Positions 50,237 to 58,938 of a stretch of 64,000 nt of DNA are shown here, piece by piece. Source of the stretch: CAZLBC01 sp964557575. GTDB lineage: Bacteria; Planctomycetota; Phycisphaerae; SM23-33. The stretch lies in the NCBI GenBank assembly GCA_964557575.1, contig CAZLBC010000011.1, positions 1 to 64,000 on the forward strand, in the 5' to 3' direction. The notes under the pieces were generated by a model, which was not told the DNA's origin, ran no database searches, and saw only the letters and a list, made by a program, of their open reading frames with translations. Position numbers and translations under genes: made by a program. Within the stretch, counting starts at the first letter, position 1. Each line of letters begins with the position of its first letter.

Positions 50237-50339
50237 TGCCGGAATTTTTGATAGTGAATAGTTCTTTTTCCTGTTACCCTTTGACGCTGAAATCAACGTG
50301 ATCTGACGACGTACCTTTTTCAGCGACAGCGAATCGGTT

Positions 50340-51572
50340 ATGGAAAGCAAGACAAAGAAACGGTTGATAATAACCGCAAAATTACTGCTCGCCGCGGTAC
50401 TCCTGGCCTGGGTATTGCGGGGGGTGCACTTCCGCGATTACCTGGTGCTGGGAGAGGAATACGGCGGCAGGAGCGTCTGTCTTGCCGAAGACCGCCGCGT
50501 CGACGGCCGCGGCGAACTCGTGGTTGCCGAGGGCATGCTGTGGTGGGAGAAAAGGGAGGTACATCCCTTCGAGCATTTCCAGCCCGTCGGGAAGGGCGTC
50601 GCGATCGTTCACCCGGGTTTGATCAGTTGCCTCGGGGACCTGGACTGGCCGCTGTTTATCGCCGCCCTGTTGTGCTTTCCGGTATCGCTGTGCATCGTCG
50701 CCTATCGCCTGAAATATCTTCTGTATCAGCAGGATATGCACATCTCCTCCGCGGAGGTGCTGAGTTACACGTTTCTCGGCCACCTGTTCAATTTCGTGAT
50801 ACCGGGGATGATCAGCGGGGACTTGGTGAAGGCGTGGTTTATCGTGCGGCCGGAACGGCATGCGGGTCCGGTCCTGGCCACGATGTTCGTCGACCGCCTG
50901 CTGGGCCTGCTGGAACTGGTGCTGATGGCGTCGGTCATGGTGGCAGTCGTCCTTCTCGTCGGGATCAAGGATTTCGACCGGATGCGGACACCGGTCATTT
51001 CCGTCATGGCCCTGATCGGTTTGACATCGGTGGGACTCGCGTTTATCCTGCTGCCGGGGTTGAGAAAGATCACCCGTCTTGAAAAGCTGTACAACCGGAC
51101 CGCGATCGCGCACCATTTCCGTGCCGCGGGCGACGCCACCCACGTGTACCGGGAGCGGCCGTGGATCCTGGCCATTGGGTTGGTCATGACCATCTTCGCT
51201 CACCTGTTTTACATCGGGGGGATAGCGGTCATCGGGTTTTCCCTCGACCTGGGGATACCCTGGTATTACTACTTCGTGTACCTGCCGCTCATTTATATCA
51301 TCGGGGCCATTCCCCTGACGCCGGGGGGGGTGGGATTGATCGAGAACCTCTACGTCAGCTTTTTCGCCGGTGCGGTGGTCGCGGCGGGAACCGACGTGGG
51401 TGTCACCAAGATTATCGTGCTCGCGTTTCTTGCGCGAATTGCGATGATGGCGTGGGGGCTCCCCGGCCTTCCCGTCTTTGTGAAGGGCCGGAAATGCCTG
51501 CCGCCCACGACCGAAATCGAAGAGCAACTCGAACGAGTGGAAAATGCCGAATGTGTATCGGACGAGGCGTGA
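50340..51572 (+). CDS. Lysylphosphatidylglycerol synthase-type transmembrane protein (UPF0104)
   Basis: This 410-residue polytopic membrane protein has about eight helices. The family's motifs are present: 'LLCFPVSLCIVAYRLKYLLYQQDM', 'LGHLFNFVIPGMISGDLVKAWFI' and 'PLTPGGVGLIENLYVSFF'. The domain corresponds to the flippase part of MprF; no aminoacyl-transferase domain is attached. Stand-alone members are thought to handle lipid-linked intermediates or glycolipids. An unusual polar segment (residues 35-80) lies between the first and second helix. It precedes gmd and fcl and may take part in surface polysaccharide export, by inference from position. Confidence 0.8.
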   Translation: MESKTKKRLIITAKLLLAAVLLAWVLRGVHFRDYLVLGEEYGGRSVCLAEDRRVDGRGELVVAEGMLWWEKREVHPFEHFQPVGKGVAIVHPGLISCLGDLDWPLFIAALLCFPVSLCIVAYRLKYLLYQQDMHISSAEVLSYTFLGHLFNFVIPGMISGDLVKAWFIVRPERHAGPVLATMFVDRLLGLLELVLMASVMVAVVLLVGIKDFDRMRTPVISVMALIGLTSVGLAFILLPGLRKITRLEKLYNRTAIAHHFRAAGDATHVYRERPWILAIGLVMTIFAHLFYIGGIAVIGFSLDLGIPWYYYFVYLPLIYIIGAIPLTPGGVGLIENLYVSFFAGAVVAAGTDVGVTKIIVLAFLARIAMMAWGLPGLPVFVKGRKCLPPTTEIEEQLERVENAECVSDEA

Positions 51573-51719
51573 GTACGCGGTTGTCCGGTTTTTCAGTTCC
51601 AGCCGGTCTGATTTCAGGCTCCCCATGCAATTTTTCCGGTGACATGATATATTTCGTGGATTGTCGACGGCCGGTCGTGATCGGAACGGTATGTGACATA
51701 TAACCTGACGGGAGCGGAC

Positions 51720-52745
51720 ATGGCACATAAAAAGGCGCTTATTACAGGTATAACCGGGCAGGACGGCAGTTACCTCGCGGAACTGCTCCTGTCGAAGGGC
51801 TACGAGGTGCACGGCATCATCCGGCGGTCGAGTACGTTCGGGACCGAACGGATTGACCACATCTACCGAGATTTCCATGAAAAGGACGCGATGCTGTTTC
51901 TCCATTACGGAGACCTGACCGACGGGGCCGGGCTCCGGCAGATCCTCACGAAATGCCGCCCCGACGAGGTGTACAATCTCGCCGCCCAGTCGCACGTCCG
52001 GGTGAGTTTCGACCAGCCGGTGTACACGGTCCAGGTGGACGCCGTCGGCACGCTCAGACTGCTCGAGGCGATCCGCGATCTCGGGCTCGATACCCGGTAC
52101 TACCAGGCCTCCAGCAGCGAGATGTACGGCAAGGCCCGTGACATTCCGCAGAGCGAGAAGACGCCCTTTTATCCCCGCAGTCCGTACGGGTGCGCGAAGG
52201 TCTTCTCGTACTGGCAGGCGGTGAATTACCGCGAAGCGTACGGGATGTTCGCGTGTAACGGTATCCTGTTCAACCACGAGAGCCCCCGGCGGGGCGAGAC
52301 GTTCGTCACGCGGAAGATCACCCGGGCCGCCACCCGTATCGCGGAAGGATTGCAGGACAAGCTGTATCTCGGAAACCTCGACGCCCGTCGGGACTGGGGA
52401 TTCGCGGGTGATTACGTGAAGGCCATGTGGGCGATGCTCCAGCAGGACGAGGCCGACGATTACGTTATCGCCACCGGCGAGACGCACTCGGTGCGGGAGT
52501 TTCTCGAAATCGTGTTCGGCATGCTCGACCTGGACTGGCATGAATACGTCGAGATCGATCCGCGCTATTTTCGTCCCGCCGAGGTCGACGTCCTCCTCGG
52601 CGACGCCTCCCGGGCCCGGGAGAAACTGGGGTGGGAACCGGCCGTCGATATACACGGCCTGGCGAACATGATGGTCGAGCACGACGCCCGGATTGCGGCG
52701 GACGAGCGGGTGCTCGCGGATCATCGCAATCGAAAGGGGCAATAG
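51720..52745 (+). CDS. gmd: GDP-mannose 4,6-dehydratase
   Basis: This 341-residue SDR-type enzyme converts GDP-mannose to GDP-4-keto-6-deoxymannose, the first step to GDP-fucose. 'ALITGITGQDGSYLAELLL' is the NADP-binding signature, 'GDLTDGAGLRQIL' follows, and the active site is 'ASSSEMYG' and 'SPYGCAKVFSYW' (Y-x-x-x-K). 'NHESPRRGETFVTRKITRA' is diagnostic for Gmd. Start: ATG 51720 has GGGAG five bases upstream. It is directly followed by fcl, with no gap between stop and start. Confidence 0.96.
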   Translation: MAHKKALITGITGQDGSYLAELLLSKGYEVHGIIRRSSTFGTERIDHIYRDFHEKDAMLFLHYGDLTDGAGLRQILTKCRPDEVYNLAAQSHVRVSFDQPVYTVQVDAVGTLRLLEAIRDLGLDTRYYQASSSEMYGKARDIPQSEKTPFYPRSPYGCAKVFSYWQAVNYREAYGMFACNGILFNHESPRRGETFVTRKITRAATRIAEGLQDKLYLGNLDARRDWGFAGDYVKAMWAMLQQDEADDYVIATGETHSVREFLEIVFGMLDLDWHEYVEIDPRYFRPAEVDVLLGDASRAREKLGWEPAVDIHGLANMMVEHDARIAADERVLADHRNRKGQ

Positions 52746-53699
52746 ATGATCGACCTGCCGACAAAGCGGATCGCGGTCACGGGCGGGGACGGTTTTCTGG
52801 GCCGGCACCTGCAGGCGATACTCGCCGGGCGGGGGGTGGCGGAAGAAAACATACTGATTCCCCTGAGAGACGATTTTGACCTGACGAAAGAAGATGACGT
52901 GCGGCGGATGTACGCGGAGATGGCGCCCGACATCGTTATCCACCTGGCCGCCGAAGTAGGCGGTATCGGCGCCAACCGGGATAACCCGGGGAGGTTTTTC
53001 TACGCGAACATGGCGATGGGTCTTCACCTGGTCGAACACGCCAGGATCGCCGGCCTGGAGAAATTCGTCCAGATCGGCACCATCTGCGCGTATCCGAAGT
53101 TCACGCCGGTGCCTTTTCGGGAAGAAGAACTCTGGAACGGGTATCCCGAGGAGACGAACGCGCCCTACGGCGTAGCCAAGAAGGCGTTGCTGGTCATGCT
53201 CCAGGCCTACCGCGCCCAGTACGGTCTCAACGGGATCTACCTGCTGCCGGTGAACCTCTACGGTCCGGGCGACAATTTCGACATGAAGACCAGCCACGTG
53301 ATACCCGCGATGATCAGGAAATTCACGGAGGCCCGCCGCGCGGAGCGCCGCAGCGTCGTCCTCTGGGGTACGGGCTCGGTCAGCCGGGAATTCTTTTACG
53401 TCGGGGATTGCGCGCGGGGTATTGTCGCCGCAACGGAACGGTATGACGGCCCCGAGCCGGTGAATCTCGGGGCCGGCTTCGAGATCACCATTCGCGACCT
53501 GGCGGAGAAGATACGCTCGATGACGGGCTTCTCCGGATCGATCGAATGGGACGATTCGAAACCCGACGGTCAGCCGCGGCGGTGCCTGGACGTCAGCCGG
53601 GCGGCCGAGCTGTTCGGTTTCCGCGCCGAGACTGATTTCGACGACGGCCTGAGACGGACCATCGCGTGGTACTGTTCGCAGGCCGAAACGGGCGGCTGA
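52746..53699 (+). CDS. fcl: GDP-L-fucose synthase
   Basis: This 317-residue epimerase/reductase makes GDP-L-fucose from the Gmd product. 'IAVTGGDGFLGRHLQAIL' binds NADP, 'VHLAAEVGGIGANRDNPGRFFY' is the family motif, and 'APYGVAKKALLVM' holds the Y-x-x-x-K. 'LPVNLYGPGDNFD' matches WcaG/Fcl. The ATG directly abuts the gmd stop. With gmd it supplies fucose for LPS or exopolysaccharide. Confidence 0.95.
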   Translation: MIDLPTKRIAVTGGDGFLGRHLQAILAGRGVAEENILIPLRDDFDLTKEDDVRRMYAEMAPDIVIHLAAEVGGIGANRDNPGRFFYANMAMGLHLVEHARIAGLEKFVQIGTICAYPKFTPVPFREEELWNGYPEETNAPYGVAKKALLVMLQAYRAQYGLNGIYLLPVNLYGPGDNFDMKTSHVIPAMIRKFTEARRAERRSVVLWGTGSVSREFFYVGDCARGIVAATERYDGPEPVNLGAGFEITIRDLAEKIRSMTGFSGSIEWDDSKPDGQPRRCLDVSRAAELFGFRAETDFDDGLRRTIAWYCSQAETGG

Positions 53700-53788
53700 A
53701 ACGGCGTTTCATGGGCAGCGGGAGCAGCGGAAAGGGGGGACGGCGGGAATAAATCGGCTTTTGTCTTTTTTGAAATCCCGTTTGTGCT

Positions 53789-53794
53789 TATAAT
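53789..53794 (+). promoter_or_regulatory. TATAAT box upstream of the pilin-like gene
   Basis: This lies in a locally AT-rich stretch (53755-53820) within GC-rich surroundings. TTGAAA upstream is too close for a standard spacer. The leader to the ATG at 53938 would be about 135 bases. Confidence 0.35.
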
Positions 53795-53937
53795 ACGTAT
53801 AGAGTGATAGAGTTATGTTTCTGTGCCGGTGGTATGAACGGGGGTCGGCAAGACTCTTCGGGCGGCCGGGACGAAGATACGTGCAGGTGTTAAAAGGATG
53901 AGAAGCGACTCGCGGTCACGTATACGAGGATCAAGAC

Positions 53938-54951
53938 ATGGTTGCGAAGGCAAGAAACGGCGGCGGTTTTACCCTGATAGAATTACTGATCGTGATGACC
54001 ATCATCGTGCTCCTGGTCACGATCCTCATCCCCTCCCTGACCAACGCGATCGATTATGCCCGGTCCGGGGTCTGCCTGACCACCCAGAACAGCATCAACG
54101 AGTGTTACCGCGCCTGGAGCCGGGCGCACGGGGACCTCATTCCGCCCATTGTCCACAGCGACCACGCGACTGAGTATTACGACACCCAGGAGCAGTTCGA
54201 TAAACTGAACAAGAGTGATACGAACGACTACGGGGGAGGCCGGGGAACCAAATTCAAGTACGTCGCCTGGGAGGACCTGCTCATGGACTACGGCCTGGAG
54301 GCCACCATGGGGGCGACGCGGCGGGGGGAAAAGGCGCCGGTGTGCCCGATCTACCGTCCGAGCCTGGGTTCGTCGTACGCCCAGAACATGTACCTGGGGG
54401 ATTACTACGGTGAACGGTCAGATTACTATAACGCTTTCAAAAACGATCCCGAGAAAACCGAAAGCGCCGTTTCGTTCATGGATGTCGGCTATCCCGACCG
54501 GGTCCCCCTCCTCGCCGAGGGGCCGTCGCGCATCGGCAACCGGTACGGCCCGGGCGTGGATTTCAACTGGGATATCGGGTACCGGGAGGAGGTCAGCAAC
54601 TACTGGACCGGCGAGGGCGTTTCCCGGGACGAAAGCTACGACATGGACGGAACACTCGGCCAGGATATCAGGGAATTCGGCGACGACTTTAATTTGAATT
54701 CCCCCACCCCCCACATGGCCGACGGTATGCGCATGGGCATAACCGGCCTGTGGAATGAAAGCGAGTACTGCTTCTATCACGGCAAGGCGAGCTTCCTCTT
54801 CTGCGACGGCCACTCGAAGCTGGTCAGTTGGGACGACAACCAGTTCTGCAAGGCCTACAACGGCGACCTGACCAACGACAGGAGCTATTTCTACATCTTC
54901 CCCGACGGCGAATGGGAAGACGACAACGAAGTCCACGCCCAACTGCCCTGA
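53938..54951 (+). CDS. Type IV pilin-like (prepilin N-methylation) protein
   Basis: This 337-residue exported protein has a prepilin leader of ten residues ending 'GGG', then 'FTLIELLIVMTIIVLLVTILIPSL'. Cleavage before F11 and the E at +5 are as in type IV pilins and pseudopilins. The rest is a large globular domain rich in Asp, Tyr and Gly, ending with 'KASFLFCDGHSKLVSWDD', similar to the H-x9-DG tail of DUF1559-type planctomycete proteins. Such genes are abundant in Planctomycetota and probably build type II-secretion-like or pilus fibres. It stands alone, with a long leader and a possible TATAAT promoter. Confidence 0.85.
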   Translation: MVAKARNGGGFTLIELLIVMTIIVLLVTILIPSLTNAIDYARSGVCLTTQNSINECYRAWSRAHGDLIPPIVHSDHATEYYDTQEQFDKLNKSDTNDYGGGRGTKFKYVAWEDLLMDYGLEATMGATRRGEKAPVCPIYRPSLGSSYAQNMYLGDYYGERSDYYNAFKNDPEKTESAVSFMDVGYPDRVPLLAEGPSRIGNRYGPGVDFNWDIGYREEVSNYWTGEGVSRDESYDMDGTLGQDIREFGDDFNLNSPTPHMADGMRMGITGLWNESEYCFYHGKASFLFCDGHSKLVSWDDNQFCKAYNGDLTNDRSYFYIFPDGEWEDDNEVHAQLP

Positions 54952-54977
54952 CCCCGATTTCCCCCGCGGCACAACAA

Positions 54978-55064
54978 CGGTAGGGGTGGGATTCGAACCC
55001 ACGGTACGCTTTCACGTACAGCGGTTTTCAAGACCGCCTCCTTAAGCCGCTCGGACACCCTACC
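54978..55064 (-). tRNA. tRNA-Ser (anticodon UGA)
   Basis: This 87-base gene is on the minus strand. Its acceptor GGTAGGG pairs with CCCTACC, anticodon loop CTTGAAA gives TGA, and a long variable arm ('GTACG...CGTAC') is typical of tRNA-Ser. The discriminator is G and no CCA is encoded. Its 5' end is 14 bases from repeat array B. Confidence 0.95.
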
Positions 55065-55078
55065 ACAACCTGAGAGCG

Positions 55079-55390
55079 GATCTTTTTCCGCCGCTCGGCG
55101 TCAGTCTCCATCGGCGACCCGACGGTCGCCTTCTTCGACTTCCTTGTGCGGCGAAAAAATCTCGCGCTCTCAGTTATAAGGATCTTTTTCCGCCGCTCGG
55201 CGTCAGTCTCCATCGGCGACCCGACGGTCGCCTTCTTNNNNNNNNNNNNNNNNNNNNNNNNNNNNNNNNNNNNNNNNNNNNNNNNNNNNNNNNNNNNNNN
55301 NNNNNNNNNNNNNNNNNNNNNNNNNNNNNNNNNNNNNTTGTGCGGCGAAAAAATCTCGCGCTCTGAGGGGCCGGCGTTCTTTTTCCGCCG
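55079..55390. repeat. Tandem array B, 102-bp unit, interrupted by an assembly gap
   Basis: Copies begin at 55079 and 55181; a third partial start is near 55376. Each unit has an outer stem (T5-CCGCCGC / GCGGCG-A6) and an inner hairpin; in copy 1 the arms are 55113-55119 and 55124-55130. Comparing copies shows the gap lacks eight bases plus a whole number of units. 'CATCGGCG', 'CTTCGACTTC' and 'TCGCGCTCTC' are shared, with small changes, with array A. No protein is implied. Confidence 0.8.
55238..55337. other. Assembly gap (100 N)
   Basis: One hundred Ns, again inside a tandem repeat (array B). Confidence 0.99.
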
Positions 55391-55526
55391 CTGTACAAAT
55401 ATATCGCAAACAACGGAAAAAGCAAACGCCACCGGGACTGCCGAAATGGCAAAAAGGCGATCCCGGTTACTCTCCTGGCAGTAAAAGAATTTCACAACCC
55501 TTTTATTTGCAACACCATGTGTTTTA

Positions 55527-55541
55527 GGCACGCCTCTTGCA
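55527..55541 (+). promoter_or_regulatory. Sigma-54 (RpoN)-type promoter of clpB
   Basis: GGCACG, four bases (CCTC), TTGCA, with GG at -24 (55527-55528) and GC at -12 (55539-55540) exactly ten bases apart. This matches the RpoN consensus except for the T before GG, which is A. The predicted start is near 55552, giving a leader of about 17 bases that contains AAAGGAG. Confidence 0.7.
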
Positions 55542-55568
55542 CAAAACCGCGTGAAAGGAGATGACCTT

Positions 55569-58151
55569 ATGCGCATGGACAGGATGACCGTCAAAGCCCA
55601 GGAGGCGTTCGCCGGCGCCCAGGGACTGGCCGCCGAGAAGGGCAATCCACGGATAGCCCCCCTGCACATGCTCCGGGAGATGCTCGACCAGGAGGGCGGG
55701 TTGACGGCCTCGATCCTGGAGAAGGTGGGCGTCCGCAGGGATATGATCGTCCAGGTCACCGACGCCGAGATCGGGAGGTTGCCGACCCAGAGCAGCGGCG
55801 CGGGATTGTCCATGGACCCGGCCATGGGCGACGTGATGGTGCAGGCGGGCAAGGAAGCCGAGGCCCTCAAGGACGAGTACACGTCCGTCGAACACTTCCT
55901 GCTGGCCATGACCGTGGTGGACTGCAAGGCCCGGGAGGCCCTGGAGACACTGGGGGCCGACCACGATGCCATACTGGAGGCGATGCGGGAGATCAGGGGG
56001 GCCCAGCGGGTCACGGACCAGACGCCCGAGGAGAAATACCAGGCCATGGAGCGCTACGGCGTCGACCTTTGCGAAATGGCCGACAACGGCAAGCTCGATC
56101 CGGTCATCGGCAGGGAGGAGGAAATACGGCGCTGCATGCAGGTCCTCTCGCGGCGGACGAAGAACAATCCCGTCCTCATCGGGATGGCCGGTGTCGGCAA
56201 GACGGCCATCGCCGAGGGGCTCGCCCAGCGTATCGTGGACGGGGATGTGCCGGCCGGTCTCAAGGGAAAGCGGATCGTGGCCCTCGATATGGGCGCCCTT
56301 CTCGCCGGTGCGAAGTATCGCGGGGAGTTCGAGGACCGGCTCAAGGCGGTCATCAAGGAGGTTACCGAGTCGGGCGGTGCGGTGATCATGTTTATCGACG
56401 AGCTTCACACGGTGGTCGGCGCGGGTGCGGCGGAAGGCGCGATTTCCGCCGGTAACCTGATCAAGCCCGCCCTGGCCCGGGGAGAGCTCAGGTGCATCGG
56501 GGCGACCACGCTCGACGAGTACCGCAAGCACGTGGAAAAGGATGCCGCACTCGAGCGGCGTTTTCAGCCTATTATCGTCGACGAACCCGACGTGGACGAG
56601 ACGATTGCGATACTGCGGGGACTGAAGCCCCGCTACGACGCCCATCACGGGGTCAGGATTCAGGACGCGGCCCTGGTGGCGGCGGCCAATCTGAGCCGGC
56701 GATACATCACCGACCGGCACCTGCCCGACAAGGCAATCGATCTCGTGGACGAGGCCGCCAGCCGCCTGCGGATAGAAAAGGATTCAATGCCGGCCGACCT
56801 GGACGAATTGCGGCGGAAACTGACGCAGCGCCGTATTGAACAGGAGGCCCTTCGCAAGGAGAAGGACGAAAAGAGCCGCGAGCGGTATGCCGAACTGGAG
56901 CAGGAAATAGCAGAACTCCAGGGCCGTTTCGACGAGCGTTCCGCCGAGTGGCAGCGGGAAACGGGGTTGCTCGAGCAGGTCAAGGAGTTGCGAGGACAGA
57001 TCGACCGCAAGCATACGGAGTTCGAACAGGCGCAGCGGGAAGGCGATCTTGAAAAGGCCGCCAAGATACAGTACGGCGAGTTGAGTGAACTGCAGTCCCG
57101 GCTTCAGGAGGCCGAGGACCGGCTCGAAAACGACAGCCCGAACGGCAGTTCCAGCGAAGAGGTCACCCCCGAGCATATTGCGCAGGTCGTTTCTGAGTGG
57201 ACGCACATACCTCTGACGAAACTGGTGGAATCGGAGCGGCACAAGCTTATCACCATGGAGGACGATCTCAGGATGCGCGTCGTCGGGCAGGATGACGCCC
57301 TGCGCACGGTCTCCGATGCGATTCGACGCAACCGCTCGGGGCTGGGCGACGAGACGCGCCCCATGGGGGTGTTCCTGTTCCTCGGGCCCACCGGCGTCGG
57401 CAAGACCGAGTTGTGCAAGGCGCTGGCGGCGCACCTGTTCAACACCGAGGACGCCATGATCCGCATCGACATGAGCGAGTTCATGGAACCGCACTCCGTC
57501 GCGCGCCTCATCGGGGCGCCGCCCGGGTATGTCGGTTACGAGGAGGGGGGGCGATTGACCGAGGCGGTCAGGCGAAAACCCTACTCGCTGGTCTTGTTCG
57601 ACGAAATCGAAAAGGCCCACCCGGAGGTGTTCAACATACTCCTCCAGGTCTTTGACGACGGGCGACTGACCGACGGTCACGGACGCACGGTCAACTTCAA
57701 GAATACCCTCCTGGTGATGACCAGCAATATCGCCGGTGAAACCATCAGGGAGCTGGCGGAGGCCGAGGCAAAGGACTGGGAGGTCGAGGCCCAGCTCAAA
57801 GACGCCCTCAAGACCCATTTCCGCCCGGAATTCATCAACCGGATAGACGAGACCGTTATCTTTCACCTGCTCGGCAGGGAAGACCTGGAGGGTATCGTGG
57901 AGATACAGCTTCGCCGCCTGGCCGGACGGCTGAAGAGCCGGGGCATCGATATCACCGCTACCACGGGCGCCAAGGAGCTCCTGTGCGAATTCGGCTACGA
58001 TCCGGCGTTCGGGGCCCGGCCGCTGAATCGATTCATACGGCAGAGCCTGGAAAACCCCATTTCGAAGATGCTCATCGCCGGTGAACTGAAGGAAGGGCAG
58101 AAGGTCACCGTCGATGTCGAGGGGGAACGGTTCACCTTTCAGATCGAGTGA
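55569..58151 (+). CDS. clpB: ClpB disaggregase chaperone
   Basis: This 860-residue AAA+ ATPase solubilises aggregated proteins with DnaK. An N-terminal Clp_N domain, AAA-1 (Walker A 'GMAGVGKT' near 204-211), a coiled-coil middle domain ('EQEIAELQGRFDERSAEWQRETGLLEQVKELRGQ'), and AAA-2 (Walker A 'GPTGVGKT' near 606-613) are in order. 'VGAGAAEGAISAGNLIKPAL' and 'GAPPGYVGYEEGG' are pore-loop and Clp signatures. ATG 55569 has AAAGGAG eight bases upstream. The predicted control by sigma-54 is unusual, since clpB is generally under sigma-32 or HrcA. Confidence 0.97.
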   Translation: MRMDRMTVKAQEAFAGAQGLAAEKGNPRIAPLHMLREMLDQEGGLTASILEKVGVRRDMIVQVTDAEIGRLPTQSSGAGLSMDPAMGDVMVQAGKEAEALKDEYTSVEHFLLAMTVVDCKAREALETLGADHDAILEAMREIRGAQRVTDQTPEEKYQAMERYGVDLCEMADNGKLDPVIGREEEIRRCMQVLSRRTKNNPVLIGMAGVGKTAIAEGLAQRIVDGDVPAGLKGKRIVALDMGALLAGAKYRGEFEDRLKAVIKEVTESGGAVIMFIDELHTVVGAGAAEGAISAGNLIKPALARGELRCIGATTLDEYRKHVEKDAALERRFQPIIVDEPDVDETIAILRGLKPRYDAHHGVRIQDAALVAAANLSRRYITDRHLPDKAIDLVDEAASRLRIEKDSMPADLDELRRKLTQRRIEQEALRKEKDEKSRERYAELEQEIAELQGRFDERSAEWQRETGLLEQVKELRGQIDRKHTEFEQAQREGDLEKAAKIQYGELSELQSRLQEAEDRLENDSPNGSSSEEVTPEHIAQVVSEWTHIPLTKLVESERHKLITMEDDLRMRVVGQDDALRTVSDAIRRNRSGLGDETRPMGVFLFLGPTGVGKTELCKALAAHLFNTEDAMIRIDMSEFMEPHSVARLIGAPPGYVGYEEGGRLTEAVRRKPYSLVLFDEIEKAHPEVFNILLQVFDDGRLTDGHGRTVNFKNTLLVMTSNIAGETIRELAEAEAKDWEVEAQLKDALKTHFRPEFINRIDETVIFHLLGREDLEGIVEIQLRRLAGRLKSRGIDITATTGAKELLCEFGYDPAFGARPLNRFIRQSLENPISKMLIAGELKEGQKVTVDVEGERFTFQIE

Positions 58152-58170
58152 GTCCGTCGGCGGACGCGGC

Positions 58171-58833
58171 TCACGCGATCAGGCCCGCCTCCCGGTAGCT
58201 GAAGTAGCCGCGCGAGGATACGATAATATGATCGAGTATCCGTATGCCCAGTATCTCCGCGGCGGCAGTCAGTTGCCGGTGGGTGGTGCTGTCCTGCACG
58301 CTGGGTTTCAGATTTCCCGAGGGGTGATTGTGGGCGAAGATGACCGCCGCCGCCCGGTCGGCAATGACGTCGGCGAATACCTCCCGCGGATGCACCGGCG
58401 AACTGTCGAGTAATCCCACCGTAACGATTCTCTTCTCGATCAGCTCGTGTGCCCCGTTCAGTGAAATGCAGACAAAATGCTCCTGTTTCCTGTTCTTCAG
58501 GTCGGCGACCAGTTCGTAGGCATCCGCGGCCGACTCGATCCGGACCGTATCTCCCGCCAGGTAGCGACGGGCCAGTTCAAAGGCGGAAAGCAACTGGGAG
58601 GCCTTTGCGGGGCCGATGCCGGGTACGGAGGTCAGGTGGTCGAGTCGGAGTCGGCCCCGGTGCCGCCGTATCAGGCCGGCGACGTCACGGGAAATCTTGC
58701 GTACGCACGCCTTCCGTCCGCCTGAACCGAGTATGGCCATGACCAGTTGTTCATCATCGAGGGCCTCCTCCCCCCGTTCAAGCAGCAGTTCCCGCGGCCG
58801 ATCGTGTGCGGGAATGTCCTTCACGGATTTCAT
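58171..58833 (-). CDS. radC: RadC-family JAB1/MPN metalloprotein
   Basis: This 220-residue protein has an N-terminal helix-hairpin-helix ('SVPGIGPAKASQLLSAF', 69-85) and a C-terminal MPN+ (JAMM) domain. Zinc ligands H168, H170 and D181 are in 'AHNHPSGNLKPSVQD'. The family was long called DNA repair protein RadC, but that role is disputed; some members are on mobile elements. It ends 19 bases from the convergent clpB stop, and is preceded by 'AAAGAAAGGG' before the ATG. Confidence 0.92.
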   Translation of the reverse strand: MKSVKDIPAHDRPRELLLERGEEALDDEQLVMAILGSGGRKACVRKISRDVAGLIRRHRGRLRLDHLTSVPGIGPAKASQLLSAFELARRYLAGDTVRIESAADAYELVADLKNRKQEHFVCISLNGAHELIEKRIVTVGLLDSSPVHPREVFADVIADRAAAVIFAHNHPSGNLKPSVQDSTTHRQLTAAAEILGIRILDHIIVSSRGYFSYREAGLIA

Positions 58834-58938
58834 TCAACAGAACCCTTTCTTTACCGGAATACTGTTATATGGAGCAGACGCCCCTGTGTGCCGTCGATTA
58901 TTATTCGTATGACCGCGTATGTTTACAAGGAGTAATTT

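Noticed and set aside
50382..53297. Very long open frame on the minus strand (971 codons)
   Set aside because: It runs antisense through the LPG-type protein, gmd and fcl, all of which have clear family motifs. The minus frame has no recognisable domain and is a product of high GC.
55028..56047. Lys/Arg-rich repeated protein on the minus strand through array B (and a similar one through array A)
   Set aside because: The frame passes through the tRNA-Ser gene and antisense to clpB. Paired changes in the repeats favour a folded nucleic acid rather than a protein.
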